Origin: JAGVPT01 sp963827085
Lineage (GTDB): Bacteria > Bacteroidota > Ignavibacteria > UBA10030 > UBA8401
NCBI GenBank assembly: GCA_963827085.1
Contig: CAWGZY010000002.1
Location: 62,001 to 126,000, forward strand
DNA: 64,000 bases
Reading direction: 5' to 3'
The notes under the pieces were generated by a model. The model was given only the letters and a program-made list of their open reading frames with translations, was not told where the DNA came from and did no database searches. Numbering within the stretch: the stretch's first letter is position 1; each line of letters starts with the position of its first letter. A program made the position numbers and the translations under genes. Positions 18,431 to 27,304 of the stretch are shown here, piece by piece.

Positions 18431-19198
18431 CTATGCACCAAAACTGAGAAACACGGATGCAGCCGTAAACAACACCCACAAAACACCTACTCCCGCAAGT
18501 GCCTTTCCTGTTGAAACGGAAAATATCTTCCCCAGTCCGATCGAGATAACAATAAGATACCAAAAAGTGAATATGCTGATAGAACTGAGCAGCTTGTGGA
18601 GAGTGTTTGCCGGATCGTATTGAGAGACCAGAAGGGCAAGGCTGGGCGTCGCGTAAAGCGAACCCATTGCGATAACGAGGAGCAACGTGACAATCGATCC
18701 AAGCACCGATATATACATCGATAGCCCTACGACTTCGATAACTTTGCCGTATGTTGCAGTCGACTTGAACACCCATTTTCCCATGAGCCAAAATGCAAGA
18801 GCAAATCCAAACAGAATAACTGCCGTCACGATTACCGCGCCTACTGAACCGAAGATCATGAACAGCGGCGAACCAGGCTGTGCAGGGTTCTTCGTCAAAG
18901 CCATGTCTGCCTGTTCTTGCGTCATCTTGCCTTCAGCCACTTTTTTCTGAATCGTTTTTTCTGTTTGGTCGCGCATTTGGTCCTGAATCGGCGCCTGAGA
19001 GAATGCAGCGAGAACAAAAATGACGCTCACAATCATTGTGAGGATAAGCGGCACCGACCAGTTGGAAGCTTGCTTTTCGCTTTTTGCAACATATTCAAAC
19101 AATTCGCCAGGTGCAGAAAATACATTCATCAATTTATCGGAGAGGGACATTTCTGAGCTTTCTTCTGAGACTGGCGGTGTTGTATTGACTTCATCCAT
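18431..19198 (-). CDS. Yip1-domain membrane protein
   Basis: 255 residues from the ATG at 19198, placed by AAGGAG seven bases upstream. An acidic soluble N-terminus (residues 1-45, starting SDKLMNVFSAPGELFEYV) is followed by five or so membrane segments (VPLILTMIVSVIFVLAAF, GAVIVTAVILFGFALAFWLM, YISVLGSIVTLLLVIAMG and two near the end). The F-x-x-P-x-x-x-F N-terminal motif and membrane layout fit the Yip1 family, whose bacterial members have no assigned function. It converges with priA, leaving a 3-base gap. Confidence 0.75.
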   Translation of the reverse strand: MDEVNTTPPVSEESSEMSLSDKLMNVFSAPGELFEYVAKSEKQASNWSVPLILTMIVSVIFVLAAFSQAPIQDQMRDQTEKTIQKKVAEGKMTQEQADMALTKNPAQPGSPLFMIFGSVGAVIVTAVILFGFALAFWLMGKWVFKSTATYGKVIEVVGLSMYISVLGSIVTLLLVIAMGSLYATPSLALLVSQYDPANTLHKLLSSISIFTFWYLIVISIGLGKIFSVSTGKALAGVGVLWVLFTAASVFLSFGA

Positions 19199-19386
19199 AA
19201 TTGGCTCCTTTTCGCAGGGAAACAAAAATGAGTTAATTTAGTGTTTTAGGGAATGCACCCGTCGGGTCAAGTATAATAAATATGAGATGCAGTGTCAACG
19301 TTTAAGTGAAGGATAATCAGTCATTCTTCCTTGCAAAATCATCGTAAATTAAGTACCATGATTCAACCAACACAGGGAAAGGCAGA

Positions 19387-20013
19387 ATGTTCATCTCCTT
19401 CGAAGGATTAGACGGCTCCGGAAAGACCACGCAAGCGACGCTGCTTGCGGAAAAACTGCGAAGTCAAAATTATGTCGTTGAGTTTTTCAGGGAACCGGGG
19501 GGCACGGAAATTTCCGAACGCATCCGTGAAATTCTTCTGGACAAAAAGAATCTGGGCATGAGCCAGATAACCGAATTGTTCCTTTTCTCGGCAGCACGAG
19601 CTCAACTTGTCGGCGAAGTCATTAAACCGGCATTGCTCGATTCAAAAATTGTGATTTGCGACCGCTACGTGGATTCAACCACCGCGTACCAGGGATTCGG
19701 AAGAGGATTGAGGCTCGGTGCTGTGAAAACGATTAATGCGGTGGCAACGTTCGGATTGCTTCCGGAAATGACTTTTCTCATTGACGTCCCGATCGATGAA
19801 ATAATCGAGCGTCGGCACAAGAGCGGAGTCGCAATCGACAGGATGGAAAGCGGAGGGGAAGAATTTTATGAGAAGGTCCGACAGGGATATCTCGAACTCG
19901 CAAAGGAAGAACCGAAACGCGTCCAGCTCATCGACGGCTCGCTGCCGATCGACGTCGTTCAGAACGAAATCTGGAAAACCCTTTCTGTACATTTGCCTCG
20001 AATGGCATCCTGA
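19387..20013 (+). CDS. tmk: Thymidylate kinase
   Basis: 208 residues. It phosphorylates dTMP to dTDP. Seen: P-loop FEGLDGSGKTTQA at the N-terminus, the DRX motif region in VICDRYVDSTTAYQGFGRGL, the substrate Arg in FREPGGTEISERIR, and the lid region with ERRHKSGVAIDRME. AAAGGC lies just before the start. It is a single plus-strand gene between two minus-strand genes. Confidence 0.95.
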   Translation: MFISFEGLDGSGKTTQATLLAEKLRSQNYVVEFFREPGGTEISERIREILLDKKNLGMSQITELFLFSAARAQLVGEVIKPALLDSKIVICDRYVDSTTAYQGFGRGLRLGAVKTINAVATFGLLPEMTFLIDVPIDEIIERRHKSGVAIDRMESGGEEFYEKVRQGYLELAKEEPKRVQLIDGSLPIDVVQNEIWKTLSVHLPRMAS

Positions 20014-20074
20014 GCGGGATACTTTTCGACAGATTCGGTCAGCCCAGTATTTTGCCCTGCAAAGAAATCTTCAA

Positions 20075-21274
20075 TCAAATACTCTTCAATGCTGAAACCA
20101 ACTTCTTCAGGTCCACAAAGCGTTCTATTGTAATCTCACTGCTATCGGCCGACTTTCCTGTTGCGTCGACCGTTTGGAACGACGTGTGCATGCTGAGATC
20201 GCCGATATCGACGATCTTCTGCATTTGTTGGACAACACCCATTGCGTTAACCGATTCTTCCGTATTAATTCCGACGTCAACAACAACGGGAGAAACGCCG
20301 TTTGCAAAAGTCAGGGTAAGGCCGCTGATAATACTATCGTATAGGTTCTTCGTATTCTGAGGGAGCTGTTCGTAGCGGGAGACATCGGCGTGTTCGTAAT
20401 CTCCGGCCGCGATGGAATAACAAATTCCGAGCAGCGCGACACAGTTCAATTTCCGGATCGACATTTTTTCGGGATCGCCTTTGGACCCGCCCGATTCAAT
20501 CAACACCGTGCTGGTTCCCCATTTTTGAATGTTATCGCCGAAGGCGCGCGGTTCGAAGGAGTCGTCGTAGCGCGATATATGCCCATCGATGAATGGCGTA
20601 AAAATATCGACGAGCGCTGCCGCGACTTTCTTTGCGCGAACGCGAACTGCATTTTCGCTCTTTGCATAGTCGTAGGCCGGTGCGAGAAGCGCAATGGTCG
20701 CGACCTTGCCTGTTGACCCAACCGTATAGCGGGGTTCCTGATCGTGAAGGTTGAAACCAAACTCCGGCGAATATTTGTCGCGCGTTTGTTTCAGGATCCT
20801 CGCTTCGTTCGTCTGAAGCTGCAAGGCGTCGCGGTTAATATCGATCCCGTGGACGCTGCGCCGCTGAAATCGCTCTGCACCGTCCGGGTTCAGCATGGGA
20901 ATAATGAGGAGGGTGGTCTCCGAAAGAATTTTTTTGACCTCCACCGCAGTTTGATTCTTGCCGATGTACGAAAGCATGTCGAGCACCCCCATCGTCGCTG
21001 TCGGCTCATCGCCATGCATCTGCGACCACATGAAGATTTTCTTTTTTCCCGAACCTAATGTCAGCAAATTGATTGAACGTCCCTCGGCAGAGACGCCGAT
21101 TTGCTCGATGCTGAAAATGCTTTTCATCGACGCTTGCAGCGATACCAGGGTGTTCATCATTGCGCTGTGTTTTAGCCGCTTGGATGCTACTTCTTTTACT
21201 TTGTACGCTTCATACGAGTTGTAGAGATCTTGAGTGTACCTGCGCATCTCCGGCTTCAACGCTGGTGTTGCCAT
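20075..21274 (-). CDS. M14-family zinc carboxypeptidase
   Basis: 399 residues. Metal site seen in the order expected for M14: MHGDEPTATMG gives the His and Glu ligands, INRDALQLQTNEA the substrate Arg region, GFNLHDQEPRY the third ligand His, and TVLIESGGSKGDP the catalytic Glu. No signal peptide is present at either possible start (21274, or the Met ten codons on), unlike many family members, so it may be cytoplasmic. Substrate is unknown; relatives cleave peptides or muropeptides. It stands alone on the minus strand. Confidence 0.85.
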   Translation of the reverse strand: MATPALKPEMRRYTQDLYNSYEAYKVKEVASKRLKHSAMMNTLVSLQASMKSIFSIEQIGVSAEGRSINLLTLGSGKKKIFMWSQMHGDEPTATMGVLDMLSYIGKNQTAVEVKKILSETTLLIIPMLNPDGAERFQRRSVHGIDINRDALQLQTNEARILKQTRDKYSPEFGFNLHDQEPRYTVGSTGKVATIALLAPAYDYAKSENAVRVRAKKVAAALVDIFTPFIDGHISRYDDSFEPRAFGDNIQKWGTSTVLIESGGSKGDPEKMSIRKLNCVALLGICYSIAAGDYEHADVSRYEQLPQNTKNLYDSIISGLTLTFANGVSPVVVDVGINTEESVNAMGVVQQMQKIVDIGDLSMHTSFQTVDATGKSADSSEITIERFVDLKKLVSALKSI

Positions 21275-21512
21275 AGTCGATAGTATCGTGAGTGGAAAAA
21301 TAGTTTTTTATTGCGCCGCCCGGGCGATACGCAGACAATCCTGAGACATCCAGACGGCGAAACAAACTCCTCTGCGAATAATGTACAAACATTTTCGCGA
21401 AAAACATAAGCCACCAATTAGATGTCGGACACCGTCTTGATTTGCATTACCAAAATCTTCGATATATCGGAATTTTCCGCAAAAAAGTGTCCGACATCCA
21501 CATAAGACTTTA
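21275..21512. other. Spacer between the M14 peptidase and the tig promoter
   Basis: Part of a 355-base non-coding stretch between divergent genes. It holds copy 2 of the inverted-repeat element (21420-21498), described separately. No small gene with a ribosome site was seen here. Confidence 0.6.
21420..21498. repeat. Inverted-repeat element, copy 2
   Basis: Terminal repeats GATGTCGGACAC (21421-21432) and its complement (21487-21498) enclose a ~78-bp element. ATATCGGAATT at 21464 sits 44 bases from the left end, as in the copy at 8742, so the two are true homologues differing by one base in length. No open frame inside. Confidence 0.8.
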
Positions 21513-21541
21513 TTGATTTTCGAGGCAATGTTTCGTATTTT
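21513..21541 (+). promoter_or_regulatory. Candidate sigma-70-like promoter for tig-clpP-clpX
   Basis: TTGATT at 21513-21518, a 17-base spacer and TATTTT at 21536-21541 fit a -35/-10 pair. Initiation would be near 21548, about 80 bases before tig. Confidence 0.4.
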
Positions 21542-21570
21542 AATTTACAATCAGTATTAAAAGTATCGAG

Positions 21571-21605
21571 AGAATGTTTCCCAGGGGGGGCGGGACATTC
21601 TTTTT
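21571..21605 (+). terminator. Leader hairpin with T-tract before tig
   Basis: AGAATGT (21571-21577) pairs with ACATTCT (21595-21601), extended by CCC/GGG after a two-base bulge, and is followed by TTTT. It lies between the candidate promoter and the tig ribosome site, so it could be an attenuator rather than the end of an upstream gene, since the gene upstream is on the other strand. Confidence 0.5.
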
Positions 21606-21629
21606 CGCTAATAGCAAAGGAGTGTTTGA

Positions 21630-22913
21630 GTGGAAGTATCGTTCAAAACAGTGACAGAATGCGACCAGGAAATTGCGATCAGCCTATCACCGGAAGAGCT
21701 TGTCCCTCATTTTGAAGCCGCATATAAGAAAGCAGCGCCTTCCATTGAGATCAAAGGATTCCGTAAAGGAAAAGTGCCTATCGCCCTCATCAAGAAATAT
21801 TACGGCGAAAGCGTCGAAGCCGATGCACTCGACGACATTGCCAACGAATCCTTTAAAAAGACCATCGAAGAGAAAAAGATCCAGCCGATCGGCACTCCTA
21901 CCATGGTCGATATGAAATATAAACGGGGCGAACCTTTTTCGTTTACAATAAAGTACGAGGTCAAACCGTCTATTACGTTAAAGGAGTATAAAGGCATTCC
22001 CGTTGAAAAGTTCGTTCATCCGGTGAAAGAAGAGGAAATTGCATCCGAAATTCGACGGCTGCAGCACATTAACGCAACGTTTGAAGAAGCCAAAAAGGTC
22101 GACGGCGTCGAATACGTAGCGACTGTGGATATTCAGGACACGGACGAATCCGGAACTCCTCTCGTCGGGCAGAAACGGGAAGGAATGCGGATTTATCTTA
22201 ATGAGCCGTCAACCGAACAGGAAATTAAGGACGCTTTGAAATCGGCGGAAACAGGCGGAGTATACAACGTAAGCTTTGAGCATAAGCATGAAGACCATGC
22301 GCACAAAGTTCACATGCAATTGACTGTCAAGAAAATCGAGAAGGTGATCCATCCTGAATTCAACGATGAACTTGTCAAAAAGATTACGAAGGAGAAATAT
22401 TCAAACGTCGATGATTTTCGAAAAGAACTCACGGCGGATATCGAGCGATACTGGAATGACCGGACAGAAAAACGTCTGGTCGACGACATCACCAACGAGA
22501 TCGTGCGCCGCCATGACTTTGCAGTCCCGGAAGCTCTGGTGAAAACGTTCACCGATTCGTACATCGAAGAATTGAAGAATCAGCAAAAAAACAAGCAGCT
22601 TCCCCGGGGATTCGAAGAACAAAAATACCGCGAAGCAGCACGCCCGACGGCGGTCTGGCAGGCGAAATGGGCATTGATCCGGGAACAAATTCTTGCGAAA
22701 GAGAATATCCAGATTGTGGACGCCGATGTTGAAGTGCTCGCAGAAGAAGAGTCGAAGAAGCTGAATATCGACAAAGAGAGGCTGATCAATTTCTACAAGT
22801 CCTCGGAAACTGCCGGCGAGAAAATATTGAACGATAAGTTGATCGCGTTCCTGAAGCAGAATTCAGCCGTGAAGGAAACCATCACCGACGATGCAAGTAC
22901 GCTTTTGTCATAA
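21630..22913 (+). CDS. tig: Trigger factor
   Basis: 427 residues, GTG start placed by AAGGAG seven bases upstream. A ribosome-associated chaperone that meets nascent chains. The N-terminal domain has the ribosome-docking signature GFRKGKVP (residues ~43-50). Residues ~150-240 match the FKBP-like prolyl isomerase domain, though it is poorly conserved here (VATVDIQDTDESG, then VSFEHKHEDHAHK). The rest is the helical C-terminal cradle. First gene of tig-clpP-clpX, the common order in many bacteria. Confidence 0.93.
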   Translation: MEVSFKTVTECDQEIAISLSPEELVPHFEAAYKKAAPSIEIKGFRKGKVPIALIKKYYGESVEADALDDIANESFKKTIEEKKIQPIGTPTMVDMKYKRGEPFSFTIKYEVKPSITLKEYKGIPVEKFVHPVKEEEIASEIRRLQHINATFEEAKKVDGVEYVATVDIQDTDESGTPLVGQKREGMRIYLNEPSTEQEIKDALKSAETGGVYNVSFEHKHEDHAHKVHMQLTVKKIEKVIHPEFNDELVKKITKEKYSNVDDFRKELTADIERYWNDRTEKRLVDDITNEIVRRHDFAVPEALVKTFTDSYIEELKNQQKNKQLPRGFEEQKYREAARPTAVWQAKWALIREQILAKENIQIVDADVEVLAEEESKKLNIDKERLINFYKSSETAGEKILNDKLIAFLKQNSAVKETITDDASTLLS

Positions 22914-22949
22914 TTGTTTGCACCATTAATGAGAAAGGATTTTCCCGAA

Positions 22950-23588
22950 ATGCTCCATTCCAACAAACCTTACGACCTGTACAACCAGCTCGTTCCGATG
23001 GTTGTCGAGCAAACAAGCCGCGGCGAACGCGCCTTCGATATTTTTTCCCGATTGCTCAAAGAGCGGATCATTTTTGTCGGCACGGCGATCGATGACGTGG
23101 TGGCGAGCCTGATCGTCGCCCAGATGATTTTTTTGGAAGCTGAGGACCCCGAGAAAGATATTCATTTGTACATCAACAGCCCGGGGGGAAGCGTCACCGC
23201 CGGCCTTGCAATTTACGACACGATGCAATACATTCGTCCCGATGTGTCGACGATGTGCGTGGGCATGGCTGCGAGCATGGGGGCTGTGCTCCTTCTCGCA
23301 GGAACAAAAGGAAAACGCAAAGCGCTCCCAAACTCGCGCATCATGATCCACCAGCCGTGGGGGGGCGTACAGGGAACGGCGTCGGATATCAGCATTCAGG
23401 TTGACGAAATCCTTAATACAAAAACGAGGCTGAACGAGATCATCGCTCATCACTCGGGGAAATCCATCGACGACGTCAAGCGCGACACCGACAGGGATAA
23501 ATACCTCTCTGCCGAAGAGGCGAAAGCATACGGCATTATCGACTCCGTGCTGTCGAAACGGACGGCTGAACCGAAGAAAGAAAAATAA
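22950..23588 (+). CDS. clpP: ATP-dependent Clp protease proteolytic subunit
   Basis: 212 residues from the ATG at 22950, chosen because AAGGA lies ten bases before it; the frame is open back to a TTG at 22914. ClpP forms the double-heptamer serine peptidase that works with ClpX. The catalytic triad is visible: Ser in VGMAASMGAVLL, His in RIMIHQPWGG, Asp in DTDRDKYLS. QTSRGERAFDIFSRLLKERI is the usual N-terminal motif. Located between tig and clpX, 36 bases after the tig stop. Confidence 0.96.
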   Translation: MLHSNKPYDLYNQLVPMVVEQTSRGERAFDIFSRLLKERIIFVGTAIDDVVASLIVAQMIFLEAEDPEKDIHLYINSPGGSVTAGLAIYDTMQYIRPDVSTMCVGMAASMGAVLLLAGTKGKRKALPNSRIMIHQPWGGVQGTASDISIQVDEILNTKTRLNEIIAHHSGKSIDDVKRDTDRDKYLSAEEAKAYGIIDSVLSKRTAEPKKEK

Positions 23589-23617
23589 TCTACAATCGTC
23601 AATCTCGGAATATTTCA

Positions 23618-24877
23618 ATGAGTCAAAAACCAAAAGGCGACGACAAAATCCGCTGTTCGTTCTGCGGGCGTGGTCCCGAAGAAGTTTCCAGCATCATTGC
23701 AGGGCCGGACGTTTACATTTGCGACCATTGCGTTTCGAGTTCGGTGGACATTATCCGAAACAATATGGCCGCTTTCCCGAAAAAGAAGGGAAAGGGGAAA
23801 GCCGGTCTCACACCGGAGCAGCTGAAAGAAGCGCTCGACCAGTATGTGATCGGACAGGACCAGGCCAAGAAAACGCTGTCGGTCGCCGTGTACAACCACT
23901 ACAAACGCATCGATTCAAAAGATCATCTTCAGGCGCTCGATGACGTCGAAATAGAAAAAAGCAATATTCTCCTCATCGGCCCGACAGGTACCGGAAAAAC
24001 CCTTCTTGCTCAAACACTTGCAAGAATTTTAGACGTTCCGTTCGCGATCGCCGATGCAACAACGCTCACCGAGGCGGGATACGTCGGCGACGACGTCGAG
24101 ACCATTCTTGTGTATCTCCTGCAGAACGCGGAATACAATGTAGAAAGAGCTGAGCGCGGAATCGTTTACATCGACGAGATCGATAAGATCTCGCGGAAAA
24201 GCGACAGCGCATCGATTACACGCGACGTTTCCGGCGAGGGTGTGCAGCAGGCGCTGTTGAAGATTCTGGAAGGAACGCTTGCCGGTGTTCCGCCGAAAGG
24301 GGGACGCAAGCACCCGGAACAAAGCCTTATCAACGTGAACACAAAAAATATTCTTTTTATCTGCGGCGGAGCGTTCGAGGGGCTGGATAAAATTATCGCA
24401 AAGCGTGTCAGCCAGAACCCGATGGGATTCGGCGCCGATCTTCGAGGAAAAAAAGATTACAACACCGACGAGTACTTGAAGCAAGTTGAACCGGATGATT
24501 TGCTGAAATACGGTCTTATTCCTGAGTTCATCGGCAGGCTTCCCGTTATCTCAACGCTCCATTCGCTTTCGGAGGATGCGTTGATGAACATCCTCGTCGA
24601 GCCGAAAAATGCGTTGGTGAAGCAATTTCAAAAGCTCTTCAAGTATGAGGGAGTGGAATTGGAATTCGAAGAAGGGGCGCTCAGGTCGATTGTCCAGAAG
24701 GCGATGGCGCGCGGAACGGGGGCACGGGCTCTACGGGCGGTTATTGAAGAGACGATGGTTGATATTATGTATTTTCTCCCATCGCGCCCGAATATTACAA
24801 AATGCATCATCACCAAAGATACGATCGCAAAGAAGAAAGAGCCGATGTATCTCTTTGAGGAACGTAAATCCGCATAA
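23618..24877 (+). CDS. clpX: ATP-dependent Clp protease ATP-binding subunit ClpX
   Basis: 419 residues. An AAA+ unfoldase that feeds substrates to ClpP. The N-terminal zinc-binding domain has Cys13, Cys16, Cys35 and Cys38. Walker A is LIGPTGTGKTLLAQ, Walker B IVYIDEIDKI, and the sensor-2 region RGTGARALRAV is present near the C-terminus. The pore motif GYVGDDVE and the ClpP-contacting IGF-type loop (MGFGADLR region) are there. Last gene of the tig-clpP-clpX operon, ending before a strong terminator. Confidence 0.97.
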   Translation: MSQKPKGDDKIRCSFCGRGPEEVSSIIAGPDVYICDHCVSSSVDIIRNNMAAFPKKKGKGKAGLTPEQLKEALDQYVIGQDQAKKTLSVAVYNHYKRIDSKDHLQALDDVEIEKSNILLIGPTGTGKTLLAQTLARILDVPFAIADATTLTEAGYVGDDVETILVYLLQNAEYNVERAERGIVYIDEIDKISRKSDSASITRDVSGEGVQQALLKILEGTLAGVPPKGGRKHPEQSLINVNTKNILFICGGAFEGLDKIIAKRVSQNPMGFGADLRGKKDYNTDEYLKQVEPDDLLKYGLIPEFIGRLPVISTLHSLSEDALMNILVEPKNALVKQFQKLFKYEGVELEFEEGALRSIVQKAMARGTGARALRAVIEETMVDIMYFLPSRPNITKCIITKDTIAKKKEPMYLFEERKSA

Positions 24878-24901
24878 CAGATTTAACCGACGTAAAAGAG
24901 A

Positions 24902-24936
24902 AGAGCCAGCCGTGAAATACGCAGCTGGCTCTTTTT
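24902..24936 (+). terminator. Terminator after clpX
   Basis: Nine-base stem AGAGCCAGC (24902-24910) with GCTGGCTCT (24924-24932), then a T-rich tail. Confidence 0.85.
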
Positions 24937-24949
24937 CGTTTTTGAACTA

Positions 24950-25082
24950 TCCACTAAGTTCACGAAGAACACAAAGAATGCGGTTTTCCACGGATTATTT
25001 TCTGACAAATTCTGTCTGAAAGAAATTATTTACGCTCATAGAACGGACTTAAACCTTCGTGTTTTTTCGTGTACTTAGTGGA
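24950..25082. repeat. 133-bp MITE-like element with imperfect inverted ends
   Basis: The left end (24950-24976, beginning TCCACTAAGTTCACGAA) is matched by the complement of the right end (25055-25082, beginning TCCACTAAGTACACGAA) at about 23 of 27 positions. The interior is AT-rich and non-coding. It fills the gap between the clpX terminator and rsmE. Confidence 0.6.
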
Positions 25083-25106
25083 AACGACTACAATGTGTAA
25101 CGCGAG

Positions 25107-25829
25107 TTAGTAATTCCCGATCACCCACGACGCCGCAACAAGCGCGGCAGTCTCCGTACGCAGCCTTCGTTTCCCGAGCGAGACTTGGATGAATCCCGCC
25201 CGTTCGGCTGAATGAATTTCATCTTCCGTAAATCCTCCCTCTGGCCCGATAACAATCAATGCGGAGGTCGGCTTCTGTCTGTGCCGAAGAGCTTCCGCAA
25301 TGAAGAGGACTTCGTCGGTCTGTTCATAGGGAATAATTTTTAGATCAAACACACTCGCGTGATGCATCACAGATTCCATGTCTGTCAGCGGATAGATTTG
25401 CGGGAGGTAGCTGCGTCCCGACTGTTTCATCGCCGACAACGCAATTTTTCTCCAGCGATTCTCTTTCGATGAATTCGCGACAGTGCGCGACGTGGAGACG
25501 GGAATGAACCGGCGAATTCCAAGCTCCGTCCCCTTTTCTATCAGCCATTCCATCCGCGAAGGATTCTTGAGAACGGCAACGGCGAGCGTTACTTCAATTT
25601 CGGCTTCGTTGAGCCGTTCATGGACGGAAAGTATTTCGCACTCGATGGCGTGCTGCCCGATGGAACGTATGACGACTTCGTACGCGCGGTCGACCCCATC
25701 CACAACCCACAATAACTCTCCTTCGGACTTTCGCAGTACGCGAACAATGTGCTTCGATTCATCGTCTTCGATCGTAAGAAACCGTTCCCCGATTTTTGCC
25801 GGGTCTGTGTAAAAAAAATCCTTAGACAC
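25107..25829 (-). CDS. rsmE: 16S rRNA (uracil1498-N3)-methyltransferase
   Basis: 240 residues, SPOUT-class methyltransferase. The N-terminal PUA-like part has DESKHIVRVLRKSEGE. The C-terminal knot holds the SAM-binding blocks LIEKGTELGIRRFIP, ALSAMKQSGRSYLP, LIVIGPEGGFTEDEI and VSLGKRRLRTETAALVA. It methylates U1498 in the decoding site of 16S rRNA. It follows the POTRA/barrel gene by 65 bases on the same strand. Confidence 0.95.
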   Translation of the reverse strand: MSKDFFYTDPAKIGERFLTIEDDESKHIVRVLRKSEGELLWVVDGVDRAYEVVIRSIGQHAIECEILSVHERLNEAEIEVTLAVAVLKNPSRMEWLIEKGTELGIRRFIPVSTSRTVANSSKENRWRKIALSAMKQSGRSYLPQIYPLTDMESVMHHASVFDLKIIPYEQTDEVLFIAEALRHRQKPTSALIVIGPEGGFTEDEIHSAERAGFIQVSLGKRRLRTETAALVAASWVIGNY

Positions 25830-25894
25830 GATACGTCTTCCTTGTCATAAATATGAAACTTCGTTAGCTGAAAATGATTCGTGTTGCCAAATCT

Positions 25895-27229
25895 TTACAG
25901 CGAAGCACCGAGATCAAGAATCAATTGTCCATTATGAAATCCCGGCCCGCCAAATGCGTATTCAACCCGTCCGACAAAACTGTACGAAAGGAGAAGATTC
26001 AACCCGGCGCCATAGCCTGAAAGGAAATTGTTCAACAGAACCGGCTGATTTCTGTACCACACGGTTCCCGCGTCTCCAAAGAATGTAAAATACAACGCGT
26101 AGCGAATATCCCTGAATTGCTCGATGGGAATTTCTTCGAGACGGATATATGCGGGAGAAATAATTGGGATACGAACTTCCGTTTTCGCTCCGATAATGTC
26201 GTCCCCTTCGACGATAGTTTGAAATCTGCCGCGAATTCTGTCGCCGTACCCGAAAAATACATGTCCGTAATTCGGGTCATCACCCCCCTCCATTGCGCTT
26301 CCGAAAACGCGAAAGACAAACGATGAATTAAAGTAGATTGGAATATATCTTCGAAAATCTATCGAATAACGCTGATAGTCGACGTACTTATTGTCAACGC
26401 CGTATTTCGAAACGTCAACTGTTGCCAGGGTTCCGATCCGCGAATATTCGCTTAGGTCCCGTGTATCGTAAATGTAGTCGGCATGCAAAGAAAAAAAATT
26501 GTCCGTGCCGTCAGGATTCAACGTCCGTCCTGCGCGATTGTCGGAAACACCCAAATTGGTATATTCAATAGTCGCTGTTATTGTGGTGTACAGCGAAAAT
26601 CTCTTCCCGAACGTAACTTGTCCGTCGACAAGTTTTTCGTCGAAATTCGGGCCAGAGGCCAGAGATACGAGGCTCAGGTTCTTTTGGATTGAGTATGATG
26701 CTTTTGTGGAAAAGTACAAATTATGTTCAGGGTCGAACGCCGGGTCGACATACTGCACCGAAACATACGGATCGTAACCGAGCGCGAATTGAGTATTCAC
26801 GAGTTCATTCCGTCCCCGAAAATTTGTATGAACGATGCCTGCGCCGTAATAAAAGTGCGTCCATGTATGATCCTTAAAACCGGCGATAGGAAACGGATAG
26901 AAATACCAACGCTCACTGACAAAGACAATCAACGTTGCCGTTGTAGAATCCGGGACGACGTGAATCTCGACCTTGTTGAACAATTGAAGGCTGTAAATAC
27001 GATTGATGTCGTATGCCACGGCTTCCCGTGTAAGCAATGACCCGACCTTCAGCGACATTTCTCGTTCAATGATGAAATCTTTCGTGAGTTCATTTCCCCC
27101 AATAATAATAGCAGAGACATGCAGCGTGGAATCCGGAAAATCGGGAAGCACTACCTGTACCGAGTCTTGCGCCAGGGTCATCATTGGAGATACGGCAGTC
27201 GCAATAAGGAGCACAATAGAAAATTTCAT
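25895..27229 (-). CDS. POTRA and Omp85-type barrel outer-membrane protein
   Basis: 444 residues with a signal peptide (KFSIVLLIATAVSPMMTLAQ). Residues ~40-110 form a single POTRA-like domain (VSAIIIGGNELTKDFIIEREM and LFNKVEIHVVPDSTTATLIVFV). The rest is a barrel with repeated aromatic beta strands ending GGPGFHNGQLILDLGASL. Canonical BamA has five POTRA domains and about 800 residues, so this is a short Omp85-superfamily member, perhaps closer to TamA/patatin-type or uncharacterised short BamA-like proteins. Its client is unknown. Confidence 0.7.
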   Translation of the reverse strand: MKFSIVLLIATAVSPMMTLAQDSVQVVLPDFPDSTLHVSAIIIGGNELTKDFIIEREMSLKVGSLLTREAVAYDINRIYSLQLFNKVEIHVVPDSTTATLIVFVSERWYFYPFPIAGFKDHTWTHFYYGAGIVHTNFRGRNELVNTQFALGYDPYVSVQYVDPAFDPEHNLYFSTKASYSIQKNLSLVSLASGPNFDEKLVDGQVTFGKRFSLYTTITATIEYTNLGVSDNRAGRTLNPDGTDNFFSLHADYIYDTRDLSEYSRIGTLATVDVSKYGVDNKYVDYQRYSIDFRRYIPIYFNSSFVFRVFGSAMEGGDDPNYGHVFFGYGDRIRGRFQTIVEGDDIIGAKTEVRIPIISPAYIRLEEIPIEQFRDIRYALYFTFFGDAGTVWYRNQPVLLNNFLSGYGAGLNLLLSYSFVGRVEYAFGGPGFHNGQLILDLGASL

Positions 27230-27304
27230 TTGAGTTTCGGCAATAAAAAAATAGACTTGAAAAAGAGGATGGCTCTCAAGTCTACTATACCATACGACAA
27301 CACA

